The position numbers were made by a program, and so were the translations under genes. Under the pieces are notes generated by a model. That model was not told where the DNA came from, did not search any database, and saw only the letters and a list, made by a program, of their open reading frames with translations. Below, piece after piece: positions 13,851 through 25,760 of a stretch of 64,000 nucleotides of DNA. The stretch's first letter is position 1. Every line of letters begins with the position of its first letter. This DNA comes from Camarhynchus parvulus (lineage: Eukaryota > Chordata > Aves > Passeriformes > Thraupidae): the NCBI RefSeq assembly GCF_901933205.1, contig NC_044574.1, positions 46,347,609 through 46,411,608 on the forward strand. The letters are read 5' to 3'.

Positions 13851-16800
13851 ACACATACATACACAATGCACAAACTCTACAACTACAGAACCAAATACTG
13901 ACCAGCTGACAGAAGGAGCACTCGAGGTCAAACCAAAGAAAGAGAGAAAATCAAATCCAGAAACTGTCAGTCTATGTTGTGCAATCTGTTTTCACAGAAT
14001 CAGCTAAATCTGTACTTGTGAATTCCACTGCAGCTTTTGCTCCTACCGGCCCTATATCCACAGTATCTGGCAAATGACTTAAACACGACTCTGGAGAATA
14101 GCATGGGACCAGGGCTTCCAAAAGGCCAAAGTCAAAACGTTCACATATCAGAGATATGTGCCAGGGTAGCTGTCCCAGCTGCACAACACATGATGTGTCA
14201 ACTGCTTTACACAGGGTGGGTCAGGAAGAGGCTCATTAAAGACAAGAACTACAGCTCTCCTTGCAACATCTCTGCATCCATGTCCAGTTTTACAGGAAAA
14301 AAAAAAATTTAAAAAGATATGCTGGTTTAAGAAAAAAGTTACTCTGGATGAAGATTGTGACCCAGAGAGAAGGGCTGGTGTAACCGCGTCTGCTACATTA
14401 GATATGACTTATAACTGATTTTTTAGATAATTATTTCATCATTGAGGGAACAACATAAATTATTCTGATTAAACTTTCTGTAATAATGATTATAACAAAT
14501 TATTCTGATGACCAAATTCGGACTACCTTACATAGGTGATGAAGGAGAAGAGAGGTCCTTGTCCCTGAGAATGCCTTGCACCAAGTCTCAGACAGACGAC
14601 TTCCTCTGAATTCCTCTTGTGCATGGAAAAGACCATGACTACACTCCCTAAATGCATGAAGAACCTAATTCCCACTGAAAACATTCAGGGAGTTTGGTAC
14701 ATAAATACATTTCAGACTCATCCTGCCAGTAAACAAGGCTAAACCTTTGAGATGGCTTTCTGTGCAGAAGTGTGCGGCACTTCTTGGATAAGAAGGGCAA
14801 TAATGCAGCATATTTTGCAGAGCAAAGAACTGAAGTGTAGCATTTCTGGCAGCATGAACTTTTGTCTATGGCCAAATTATTTTGGTGCATCAGGAAAACA
14901 GTGCAGGAGGGGAGCGAGTTACATCACTTTTGTTTGGGTACTGAATTGTCACCATCATTATTGATGCTACCCTCAGTGTACCTGAAACCTGTTAGAAACA
15001 AATTAAGATACCCTCACATGGCTGTTAAACTAACGTATTTTCTCTCATTTTAACCATCCTTGACCCTTCTGACCCTTTAACAGTAAAACAGACTTCAACC
15101 CCACCAAACTTAAAAGTGACAAGAGCACCCAGATCTGGAACTCACACCCCACTATCACACCTTTCATACAATGTCTCCATTGACTTCTAGTCATCTAAAA
15201 CCTTTCAAACAGAGTCAAGGCAGTGATATCCTGCTTACCTGTGTATGCCTGTTGGAGAGTACAAGAGCCTGACAGTGGATAACCACTCAAATGGCATCTT
15301 GGCTAACTGGGACTGTCTGTGGCACAAGCCTATCAGAGATTTTCAGAGTGCTAATCCCTCTTACACAGACAATCTGCAGCCCATTTGCAGCTCTGTTTTG
15401 GCTTTATTTTTTAACAGGGCCTTAAAACACATTTTTCCTTAAAATGACAACATTCTTTTCTGCCCTCTTTGTTCATTGAGCTTTGTGCACTCATAAACAG
15501 TTTAAGAGTTCCCTTCGCACCTGGAGTGCACATGTGTGCCTGAAATAAAGATTTTCTTGTCTATTCTTCACTGATAACTTGAGAGGATAGTGCTTAAGAA
15601 AAGGCATCATCCTTTTAAATGCATTGGACAAAACCAAACCCAAGCCCCAAAGCTACAGCAGTGACAGTGAGGCCAGCATGTCTGGGGAAGGAGGGATCCT
15701 CAAAGTTAGAGCAGAGAGGCTGAGAGGGGGGCAAGGACACCTACACCTCCTTTCCAGGTGGTAAATCCTGCTCAAGGACACAAGCATGCCTCCTGTACCA
15801 TCTCAAGGTTTTGCTTCATCCTTTATTGACCTTCCTGGGCTCTGTACTGCTTATTTGGAAAATCATGCCAAAAATGCTTCCCAGTTAGCAATGCTTCCCA
15901 AGCTACGCTGAAGCTGTGCTGCCACTCAAAACCCTCTCGCTCAGGAAATGCCCCCCACGGACTTGTTTCCTCAGCAGGAGGTGGACCAAGACGCAATGGA
16001 TTGCTGTGCCTTGACTTCTCAGCTGCCTCATGCTGTTATAGCTCTGCTTGTGCTGACATCACTGGCCAGCCCCAGCAGAGGAAAACCCTAAGCCAGCCTA
16101 ACCACAGAACAGTTTGGGACTGGCAGGACTTTCTCACCCTTTTGCAGCTTAAGTATCAGTACAAAGTCTGAGGGAAATTTTTCTCCGCTGAGAAAACCTT
16201 AATCTTCTGGTTAGACAAGATCACACACTACAGTTTGATACTTAATAAACTGTTGTGAAGCTATAATGCAAGTGTTCACTTGGTCACTTATCCTTTTAGC
16301 AATAAAAAGCAATTGGGACTGAAGTTCAGTGGCAATTTGTTGCAGCTGCTGTGGCCAGGACCCTCTCAGAAAGTAATTTTCAGAGTATTCTTCTTGTTAA
16401 AAAGCCATTTTCCTGGCGAGGAATGGGATGTCTGGAAGATAGCAATGGGGACAAATCCAAGCACAGAAGTTTACAAGCATTCCTAAAGAGCATTTAAAAA
16501 ACTCTGTATTTATTTAAACAATTACAAAAACATTGTATGCAGCTAAGCAGTTTAGTACTAACCATCAAACTATAAAGTAGACTTCTAAGCCTAGGCAGTT
16601 TTTTCTCTTTACCTGTAAGATGACATGAGGCAACATCAATGTTTGGCTCCATATGGAGAAAGTGTGGAGAGAGGATGGCAACCGCCTCTTTTCATGGTCC
16701 TTGCTTGGTTCCCAAAATTTCCATTCCTGAAGTCTGACCTATACCCACACTCTCTCACCCTACCACAGGAATTGGTTATAAATAATATATATACAAATGG

Positions 16801-19800
16801 AAATTTAGCTTTGTTAGGAGTAACAGCAACTGGTCTGAAAGAACAACTTTCAGTCTCACTGGGCAACCCCATAGCGTTCAGTTCACACAGAGTGGTTGAT
16901 TATGTGAGCCAGATGGTGTCATTATTGCTACCTCAGTGGATGATAAACTGAAATTTAAGAATGGCAGGTGTGGTAAAACATGACCATTTGATATGTTCTG
17001 TCTTCCCTCCCTCCTGAAGAATGTCAGGGAGATGATGTTTGAAAAAGAAAGAAAGGAAGTATGCACTCAGTACTCCTACCAGAGGGAGAGTAAAAGACTC
17101 ATAGCTCAGTCTCTGCGTGGGCAACCTAAAACTCCAGAAGATAGAAAGAAACACAAACTTTTATTTTTGAGGTAGAAAACAGCATCCTGAGTCCACAACA
17201 AAGTAGGTGGGAGGGCTCTCTGCTCTCATTTTCAAGCCAAAAGAAAAGAAACAAAGAAATATGGCAAGTACACTGCAGTATGTACTGATCCTGACTGGTC
17301 AGGCCACAGCATAATGTCCAGTTTAGTATCTTTTCAGACTGCCAAGAAGAGGTGCACCATTTTCTGTAGGAACATATAGCAAAAACAAACCCAAAACTAA
17401 CCCAATTTGGGAAGCTACCTTGCTCTGTGCAAAAGGAAAAGTAAAGGAGATCTTCCCCCACCATATGCACTACTTTCCCTGACGCTGTTCCAGTTAAGAA
17501 TAAGATTCCAAGAATAAAAGTTTCCTGCTGCAACATCAATGTATTGTGTTCACAGTTCCTTTAAGAGATCTCCACTGTAGTCATTTCAGATTGCAGAGAG
17601 GAGATCATGCTGACAGCAAGTCACTGCTTTACTCAAGGCAAGCTGCCAAAACACGTAGAACTGAACCCTGTCCTCTCATTCACTGGACCGATAAATATGC
17701 TTTTAAAAGCATGCACAGCCTGGTTCACACTTACATGATGCACAGAGAATGAGGCAGAGGGCTTGCAGAGTGAAGCAACACCTCATTCCCAAGCATGTGC
17801 AGAGCAGTCTGCCTTTGCTTGCTGCTAAAAATGCTAAACCAGTGCCATTTGCACTACACATGTGCAACATGCATGTCTCAAAGATTCATTACTATGCATA
17901 TGAAAATTCAATCATATCAAAGCTTAGCTTTAAGAAAGTCCCAAGGGGTTGAACCGTGTGCTTATGTGCTTTGAGGGGGGGAAACCCAACAACTTTTAAG
18001 TTTTTTTTCCTTTTTCTAGCATTGCTCTGCTCTTTCCATTAGTAAGAACAAAATAGCTGCTGAATGAGTGAACTCCATGTTCCCACTACATATTTGTATT
18101 CCATTTATTTTCATAACTCAGGTTCTGTTTGTGTGAACAAAAATGTATAAATCATAGATGGATTTAAGGCCTATCCCCAAAAAACTGTAACCAAGATGAA
18201 CAAAACTCATTATTTTATTTGAAGATTGCTGTGATTTAGTATTATGCTGTCTTTTAGTATGAACACATGTATCCTTTTAAGCCATCTCACTCGCTCTCTA
18301 GCACTACATTCTCTAGCCCATTCTGGAGCAAAGGATTCTGCAATTAGCATGGAAATACCATAAACCATCTATTCCACATTTCATTACAATTTGAAAATTG
18401 CTTAATGTTCATTACAATTTCCATTAGAATACATCTGACCTTCAACCAAAAAAGTTACACTGAAGAAAAGTGATGGTTTGGGAACACATACTGCCAATGC
18501 ACATCCTACACTTGGTGAAAAAAAGTTCATGGTCTCTAATGAAAATAAAAACTTTTGCAAGCAAAAATCATTTTAAAAGAGGAGCAAAGCAAACCTTCTG
18601 ATCTTCTTGGCTTTTGTATTGGCTTTTCACATCCATGGGTTTGAAGCTCATAGAAGCTTCCTATAGGTTTCAACCTAAAAGTACCAGAAACACCACCTAG
18701 AACACAGCAGTAAAAGACAAAGATTTCAAAAGGATTATCTTCAGTTCACTAAAAGAAAAAAATAAATATAAAATTCTTAATTCACTTGGAATTTTACCAG
18801 TGCAGGAAGAGCAGAATGATGGCTTCTAGCTTTCTGAACCATGTCTATGGTGTCACACAAACTCTAGCTCCTTAAATCCATCTTAAACATTTCATGACTG
18901 CGCTGCCAAAACCAACACAAAGCTCGACAGGACATGGTGACAAGCCCCATGGCAATGATGGGCCAAGCAGGGGCTGCTGGCTCCAGGTGTGACCCTGATT
19001 CCACACCCTGATTCCTGCCAGCCACAACCTGTGCGTGCACACAGGCAGTAGCATGAACTTGGTAGGGACCTTGGCAGGCACATGCGGGAGGGGAAGCTCT
19101 CTGTTTTGAAGATGTTCTCCAAATTAACATTTTTACATATATCTAAAACTTGTTTGGATATACTTAAAAAAATAAGCAGATATACAAAACCTGGAGAGGA
19201 AAGCCATGCTGGAAAACAAACAGAAGCAGAAGCTTCATGGGGCTCCTCCTTTGCAAGAGCTAAATTCCTCCTGAACAACATTTCCAGGGTGAGGCATTTG
19301 TAAGAGCAAGTGTAAAAGGACCAAAGGCTCTATTGACAAGCCATGAGATACGAAGTGCTTGCAAGATGTTGAGATAATTAAGATCAAAATTAAACTTGTG
19401 CTATATTTGCATCTGCAAAGCATCAGTTAATCAAACATAATGAGTTAATCAGACTCACTTTTCTGAGAGGAAAATGTAATCATGCTTCATCATCTTCCGT
19501 GTTGTCATTAAGCACTGACAGACTTTCCATACAGAATCTGACTCTTCCTAAGTACTTGCACACCCAGCAGCACATCACAGTTCTAGAAATTTTCTAGGCA
19601 TTGTTGCAAAGCTAATAGGAAATACTGGTAGTAAAGCTACTTTATAGGAGCTTTTGCTCTATATTATGACATCAGTTAATAACAGCAATTTGAAGGAGAC
19701 ACCAAGTATGACCCAGGAAGGAGATAATACTCTGTACCTGATTTTTTGCAGTTAAGAGGGAAGCCAGTAGGTTATTTAGCAAGACTGCTGCCAGTAAACC

Positions 19801-22216
19801 AGTATGTCACCCAGATTTCTAACACCAAACAGCAAGAGCAAAGAATTAATCCTCTGGTGGCCTCTGCAGATTTAGCAATTCTGTATTTTTTTAAATTAAA
19901 TAAAAAAATTAAAGGCAGCTATTGCTGGATGCAATTTCTAGCTATTTTAATTAATTTATTTTTAATCCCATGAAGAAATAATTTTTACTGTCTTGGTTAC
20001 TAGCTATTTAAGATATTGTGGTTACATTTTTGGTGTCTTTGGTACATTTTATTGTAACATTGTCAGGGCACTGCATTCAATTACTACATCTCATGCTGTT
20101 TTACTTGCTACAAAGCATCATCCAAACATTTTCTAGCAAGTCCTTGTGGGTAACTATGTCCTGTCCAAGAAACACACGTATGTCCATGCGTTAATAGGTA
20201 TGAGATCAGTATCAAATTAGTAATTCGAATAAATGCCTCTTTGGTTTGGCTTCTGTGGTCTCAAATGTCTTAGCTCAAGCTGCAATAGAATTTTAAAAAA
20301 TAAACACATCTTAGCATTAAACCGAGTGCATTTGGAATACTAAGGCTTATCTGATAGCTGTCTGTTGTGCCTCTGCAGCACTAAAACTTGTCCCAGCTTT
20401 TCACTCCTCTCTTCCTTTTCCAGACCTCATTATCCCTTAGCCCCACAGATGTGTCAGTTCCCTCTACTGGATGTCCCAGTTCTTCCCTTCATTGCTACTG
20501 CTCCCATCATGTTCATGGGGAAGGGAAAGTCTCAAGGGGAAGCACAAAGGGAATGAGAGACGCATCTTGCTGGGGAATGAACTGAAGCGACAGCTTGTGG
20601 CCAGGAGGTGGGAAGGGAAGAAGATAATACAACCCATAGATTAAGGAGAGAAAACAGCTTGAAATAAAGCTTGGTAGGTCACAGCCTGCCAGATCATTAA
20701 AGGCGATTGAGTGCGAAGGCGCGCAAACCCCAGCATTGACAGAGGGGACACGTCTCAGAGGAGAGAGGGGACTAAAACCCAGAGGCAAGAAGTCTAAAAG
20801 ATGGTGAAGTGAATTAAAGAGGCTACAAAGTCATCAACCAGGAATCTGTGGAATGGCTATGCCTTTCAAGCATCGTACAGTATGTTCTATTTTTCCTTTC
20901 AGGTTGCATCTCTATAGCTGAACTAGATCACTCATGTGGGAGACCTTGCCCAAACACAGTGGAAGCTATAGCTAACACACAGAAAAATTAATCTACCTTC
21001 ACTGTCAATTATGACCCTGTTCACAGTATCATATTTTCCTAGAGAGGGGATATATCCAGAACACTTTCACAGACAGGTCATGGAACTGAGGTGCTGGATA
21101 TCCCTAGAAGCATTTCTCTAAATCAAGTTTTGAAAGGAAATAAATAGCTGCCAGTATATAATCCTGACCCCCCCCAAAGTAACCTAGATTAGCATGCACT
21201 GTACAATACTGGTTTGAGCAAAAATTTCCCTTGTGCAAATGCTGTAGACATTTTCTGATTCTCTGTGAAATTGGGGAAACATTAACAGTTTGTAGAAAAG
21301 GAAAAGCAGCAGTGACAGTAAAGAACAGTGAAGAGAATGAAATCTCACCGATTTAGCACATCAGGGCTTCTCATTCCCTGCTGATCCAAGGCAGTAAAGG
21401 GAGTAAGACCAGAAAATAAATAATATTCCTCAGAAAGACATAAAAATGTTAAGTCTTACTAAAATCCACATTTGCTCCACCAGTCTCTCTGCAATCTGGA
21501 TCAGCTTGCTTTGCTCATGTGAGTATTTTCATTAATTTAAACTGGAACTTTGCCTGACAAAAGAGTGCTGGATCTTCCTTTTCTGGGTAGAAGCACTGTA
21601 ACTACCAGCTGAAAAACATCAACACTCCAGATAAGCCATCAACTATTGTATCGGTTGATTTATTGCTGATTAAACCCTCCCAAGTTGCTCCTAGTCCTGA
21701 GAATTAACATAATTGAAAAGCAAATAGGTTGTAGGCTGATGGTCCTTTCATCAGTTTTGGTGATTTCCACCACGTGTAAGTCCAGACCTGAAAGCACAGC
21801 TCAGAGATTTCACAACAGCAAAATTCTATTAATTTATGTTTAACATGCATATCCTTGGTCCTTATTAAAACTATTTCCTAGTTGTAAACAAGACACTCAA
21901 CTCACCATCTAATGTTGCCAAGATATAAAAGATACTCTTACTTTTAAGACATTACAAATTCCACTAATTCAACAGATTGTTTTAGAAAGAAATGCATAGG
22001 CCTGCTCTTTCTTAAGTGGCATGGTAAACTTCAGTGCAAAGTCCCATAATCTAAACAAATTAAATACTAACCTAATAAGAGAGTACTTCAAAAAAGATTA
22101 TGAAAATATCATGTCTTAATTGGTTGATATGCGTGACCCCACTGTTAAAAAATGCAGCGGCTTACCAGCCCTACAGCTGGAAGTATCACCAAAGAGAAAA
22201 CCTTTTCAGAAAAGAT

Positions 22217-22340
22217 ACTCTTTTTCTCTTTTCTTCTCTTTTTTATTTTTTCTTTTCTTTACTTTTTTTCTTTTCCTTTTTTTCTTTCCTCTCTTTCATT
22301 TTCTTTTCCTTGTCTTTTCCCTTTTTTTCTTCTTTCTATT
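22217..22340. repeat. Long polypyrimidine tract
   Basis: About 125 bp almost wholly of T and C on the plus strand, which is purine (A/G) in the DKK2 sense, with only a few other bases. The apparent Phe/Leu/Ser-rich frames here are by-products of the composition. It is not followed by a recognisable splice acceptor on the plus strand. Confidence 0.85.
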
Positions 22341-24377
22341 ACAATTCTGCATTAGCTGTGTTGCTTCAGGCAGATGGCCAAAAGTAGCATCTAGAATTAT
22401 TGGGAGCAAATCTGTGTCATTTTCACATACATCTGTGTGAGCCATGCCAGATCTGGGGACAGAATCTTAGGGAGAGAGGGTAAATTCAGTGCTGACAGCC
22501 CTTGATGGGAGGTCAGGCTTCATTCCCTGGGAGTCACAGCCACCAATTCTCTGGGGGTCTTTGCTTATGCTACAAACATGAAATCTTAATAGGCATGATA
22601 TGTCCTCTACCACTACAGATACTTACAGAGCTGTCTCCCCCTTGAAGTGTGCCTTGTGAGCTCATGCCAGTAACCAGAAGCACCCAGAAATCCCGGTCCA
22701 GGCTGGCAAGTTAGGGGCAAATCTTGCAAATGCAACCAGTGGGTAGCACAAATTGTTTTTCAGGATCTGGGTGAATTATAATCAATTATTCTCAACATTG
22801 CGCTGAATACATAGTGAAGCACTGAGGATGTTGTACACAGGGGAAGGTGGCAAGACTTCTCCAAAAGGCAAAAGCTGGGCAGCAGAGACTCACAAAACTC
22901 ACGAGACTGCTAACACTCAGTGGGAAAATAGGACTTGTATTTGAACATTTCGTGAATACGTTGAAAACAAAAGAAAATCCAAGGAGAACGTATAAGAAGG
23001 TGTTTTGGGCACCTCTATCTCCTCAAGGTAATTCAACATAGCAATGAAATTGTAATTAGTAAAATGTGAACTAGAGAAGAGCAAAGTACTTTAGTAATAT
23101 GAAACTTCATCACAGCATCTCTTGCTAAACTTTGCTTAGAGGTAAGGAGAGGCAACCAAATTCTGCGCAAATTATAAAGCAGTTGAGTGGCTAGGGAAAG
23201 AAAGCTTGGAAATTTCTCACACACAAAAACCAAAACTACCACTACTGTTACTATGCCTGCACACAAAACCAAATTATAAGATTCAATTATTAGGAAGCTG
23301 ATGTGAAACACTTCAGCAAATTCAGTGGATTACTTGAATTTTCAGCTTCTCTGTTGCTATAAGGAAAATTCAAGCAAGTACAGACCCTTCGGGCATTGAG
23401 TATTTTGCCTTTTTAGTGCTGAATGTTGGCACACTCGCTTGCTGCTACAATGTTGCTTATGAAAAGCAGCTGTATTTAGAGATACTAATAATATCCAATA
23501 AAATCTACATTTTCTGAAGAAGTCTACCTTTTTCAACATCACAACATGAACATTCAACCATCCAAGTTAAGACTTGAGAGGGAAGAACAGGATTGATGAT
23601 TTAAAATGCTGCTTTATAGATTAGCGCAAAGAGAGTTGAATGAAGATTATTTTCTATCAGACCTGCAAGTTTCCAGGCAGGGTAGAGAGGAAAGAAGACT
23701 GCACAAGCAAGTCAGGGTGTTGGGTTTTTTTCCCCTTAACCTTCTTTTGTTTTGTTTTTTTCTATAACCTCTTCTATCTTTTTTACATTCAAACTCTCAT
23801 AACCAAACAAAACTTCCACAATCATTGGAGCATATTCTGGACAAGGAACATAGAATTTGTTTTCTGTCTTATTAAACAAAGGACTGTACCATAAAGTATA
23901 CCACATGGATAGCATGCTTTTTTATTCTCACCAAAGGATAAAGATACCAGAGATCAATTTGCCAGGTGTGATTTCTAAAACCAAGTTTGTTACACTGCTG
24001 CAAATTTTTTACTTCACCTTCAAATTTTCCTCACCTATTCAAATTCAACTCATTTACTGTCTTGAGAGTTAACAAGAAATTTCTTCCTTTGCTTCTGGCA
24101 GCCTTTTGAAGGAGTCAAAAAAAGAAATGCTGAAGATGATAGTTTTTTAGATTGCTCTTTCTTCCATCAGTATTAACCCTACAGAGAAAAATGAATGGTT
24201 TAAACCTCGCACTTGCACAGTTCTTAACACCTATTACGAGATTATATTGTCCCAGGCAAGCCCAATGAAGTAAATTAATTAATTTAGCATATTAAAGCTC
24301 TGAAAACAATATGAGGGGGAAGACTAGCAATTATTTACATACAGCACACGGACAGACACTCAAGCAATGAAGCCATG

Positions 24378-24386
24378 TCCTACCTC
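24378..24386 (-). promoter_or_regulatory. DKK2: Predicted 5' splice donor of DKK2 exon 1
   Basis: On the minus strand the sequence reads GAG|GTAGGA, with the GT at 24383-24382. It matches consensus at -1, +1, +2, +3 and +5. It leaves the reading frame in phase 0, the same phase as the remembered mammalian exon end at the equivalent of 24423, where this sequence reads CAG|ATGGGA. A stronger-looking GTAAGA occurs earlier, within the conserved SKKGK codons. Using it would delete conserved residues, so it is probably a decoy. Confidence 0.6.
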
Positions 24387-24641
24387 TCCTTGCCGGTGAT
24401 AGTGCTTGGGAGGTTTTCCCATCTGCTCTAGCATTTTGCCCTTCTTACTGCTAGCAAGCATCAGTCCCTGGTGGATGCCTGCAGATCTGTTGGTTGCCTG
24501 AGTTGGAGCCTCCCCCATCAGGGTGGACTTGATGGAGTTCACCTTGGAGCTGGAGCTGTCTAGCTGGGAGCTCTCCACGATCAGGACCGCGGCTAGTAAG
24601 AGGAGACAGCAGGAGCACTTATTCCACATCAGCACGATCAT
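24384..24641 (-). CDS. DKK2: DKK2 (Dickkopf-2) first coding exon, partial gene
   Basis: Dickkopf-2 is a secreted glycoprotein that binds LRP5/6 and modulates canonical Wnt signalling. The frame starts at the ATG at 24641, with a purine at -3. It is the first in-frame ATG after a TGA at 24780-24782, and a second ATG lies at 24629. Residues 1-26 form a signal peptide with a CCLLLLAAVL core followed by VESSQ. Residues 33-39 carry KVNSIKS, the conserved N-terminal Dickkopf motif. NRS at 51-53 is an N-glycosylation sequon, and SKKGK at 65-69 matches the mammalian linker. Mammalian exon 1, as I remember it, encodes 74 residues ending LGQ; the equivalent Q here is residue 73 (24423). No GT follows that codon. 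The first good in-frame donor is 39 nt on, so the exon is drawn to 24384 (86 codons). The cysteine-rich domains are on later exons outside the window. Gene identity is very sure; the 3' exon edge is less so. Confidence 0.93.
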
Positions 24642-24671
24642 CTCCCCTCCCCCAAAAGGATTATCTTTTTT

Positions 24672-24704
<33 letters not shown>

Positions 24705-25130
24705 GCTATGAAAACAGAAGAGAGGGGGGAAAAGTTTTTTTTTAAATATCTCCCGAAGTTGATAAGGAAGCAATGGATTTCAAAGCCACTCAAGGAACTG
24801 CTGTTCTGAGACACAGGAGAAAAATACTTTTAAAAAAGAATCCCCTAGGAAAAAAAAAAAGTGACAAGTCTATAGGCAGTGAGCAACTGTCAGGTCTGTG
24901 ATGTCTTTTTCCTCCAGGTCCTCAAGAAGTCCAGGCAGTGAGAGCAATATGCTGCGAAGCAACTGCACCCGGGCAGCTCCCCGCCAGCACAGGCACCAGC
25001 ACGTTTGCTAAAGCTTCAGAGGAAGAGTGAGCGAGTTACTTCCCCCCACTCCTCCTTCTCTTGCTGCTCAAGCCAGCAGAGAGGAAACTCAAACCAGATC
25101 CAATCCAAGCAGCACCGGCAAAAGCTGGGC
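24642..25130 (-). other. DKK2: Probable DKK2 5' untranslated leader (right limit uncertain)
   Basis: This is the sequence immediately upstream of the DKK2 start codon and before the GC-rich island. On the transcribed strand it contains a long A-tract, an in-frame stop (24780-24782) and several other A-rich patches. No intron signal was convincing between it and the ATG. No TATA box or clear initiator was found, so the transcription start could lie anywhere from about 24.9 kb into the CpG island. The extent given is inferred. Confidence 0.5.
24665..24703 (-). repeat. A-homopolymer tract in the DKK2 leader
   Basis: The plus strand shows 30 consecutive T (24674-24703) followed toward the ATG by C, seven T and C. 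In mRNA sense this is a 30-A run ending 32 nt before the DKK2 start codon. Read in frame it would give poly-lysine, but no ATG precedes it in that frame, so it is untranslated. Homopolymer length is likely variable between individuals or imprecise in the assembly. Confidence 0.9.
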
Positions 25131-25228
25131 TTAGTTTTCTTTCACTCTCTCTCCCCCCTCCTTACTTTGTATTCCCCTCCTCCTTTTTCTGCCTTTTGCC
25201 TCAGCAGTCAGCAGGAGTGAAAGCGCCC

Positions 25229-25277
25229 GGTCTCCTCCTACCCTTCCTCCTCCTCCTACTCTCCTCCTCCTCCTGCA
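25229..25277. repeat. CTC/GAG-rich low-complexity tract at the CpG island edge
   Basis: Imperfect CTC trinucleotides run on the plus strand (GAG in DKK2 sense) at the DKK2-proximal edge of the promoter island. Such purine tracts are common in TATA-less promoters and may lie in the leader or core promoter. Confidence 0.75.
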
Positions 25278-25760
25278 GCCCGGTCGGTGCGGGGCGAGGG
25301 GTTCTGGGCATCCGGCGGCGGGGCAGCCCCGGGACCGGCCCGCCGGGACCCGGCAGGGGAGGCAGAGCCCCCGCCGGGCTTCCTGCGCCGCTGCCCCTCG
25401 CACTCGGTGGTCTCGGAGTCTCTCGCTGGCCTCTCCGCAATCCCCATCCCCGGGGGGGACACGCCGCTCAGCGCCTTCCGTCCCCCTTCCCCCCAGCCCG
25501 GCGGGTTCCGCTCTCTGCGGCGGGGTCAGCCCGGGGCGGGCGTGTCCCGCTCCCGCCTGCGGCTCCTGCCGTGCCCGGCCCCGCTCGGGGCTCAGCCCCG
25601 CCGTGCCCCCTCCCCGACACCCGGCTGCCGCACCGGGACGCGAGTCGAGGTGCCCCGGCTCAGCCGGGCAAAGCCCGGCACACCCGCACAGCTGGGAGGG
25701 CGTGGGGCGGCAAGCGAACCTGCTGCCCCAGCCAGCGATGTCCAAGCTAAGGGCACGTCC
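25250..25760. promoter_or_regulatory. CpG island, likely DKK2 promoter
   Basis: There is a sharp change from AT-rich flanks to very GC- and CpG-dense sequence, directly upstream of DKK2 exon 1. It contains a GC-box (GGGGCGGG, 25533-25540), many CCCGGC and CCGCC motifs and G-runs on the plus strand (25291-25323) that could form a quadruplex. No TATA box was seen, as is usual for CpG-island promoters of developmental genes. Long open frames on both strands here reflect the lack of AT-rich stop codons, not coding. Whether it also drives a divergent transcript to the right cannot be told. Confidence 0.8.

Larger units (their letters stand above)
1..24383 (-). other. DKK2: DKK2 intron 1 (5' part), non-coding
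   Basis: This is AT-rich sequence downstream of DKK2 exon 1 in the gene's own direction. I looked for the cysteine-rich exons (for example the CCP and CNNGIC motifs of the first domain and the FCCARHFW motif of the second) and found none, so intron 1 must continue beyond position 1. Mammalian DKK2 also has a first intron of many tens of kilobases. All open frames here are short and unlike known proteins. Contents seen: a purine tract near 970-1015, A-runs near 3070, 10250 and 14300, a CAAA run near 13820, a pyrimidine tract at 22217-22340, and moderately GC-richer patches at 12.3-12.7, 13.5-13.75, 15.65-16.1, 18.9-19.1 and 20.4-20.8 kb with no recognised content. Confidence 0.8.

Noticed and set aside
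19556..19585. Minus-strand MCC motif that could hint at a Dickkopf cysteine-rich exon
   Set aside because: The context reads VMCCWVCKY, lacking the conserved Pro after CC and the spacing of the other cysteines. There are no splice sites around it.
19890..19968. AT-rich inverted repeat with a stem of about 15 bp
   Set aside because: Composed almost wholly of A and T with mismatches; expected by chance in such sequence.
22100..22440. Phe/Ser/Leu-rich frames resembling membrane segments
   Set aside because: They come from the polypyrimidine tract and are open in all three forward frames.
24440..24455. Strong donor-like GTAAGA inside DKK2 exon 1
   Set aside because: It lies within the conserved SKKGK codons. 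Splicing there would remove residues shared with mammalian DKK2.
24642..24773. In-frame 44-residue N-terminal extension of DKK2 with poly-lysine
   Set aside because: The first codon of that open frame (24773-24771) is TTG, not ATG. A TGA lies three codons upstream and no ATG precedes 24641 in frame. The poly-lysine is the untranslated A-tract.
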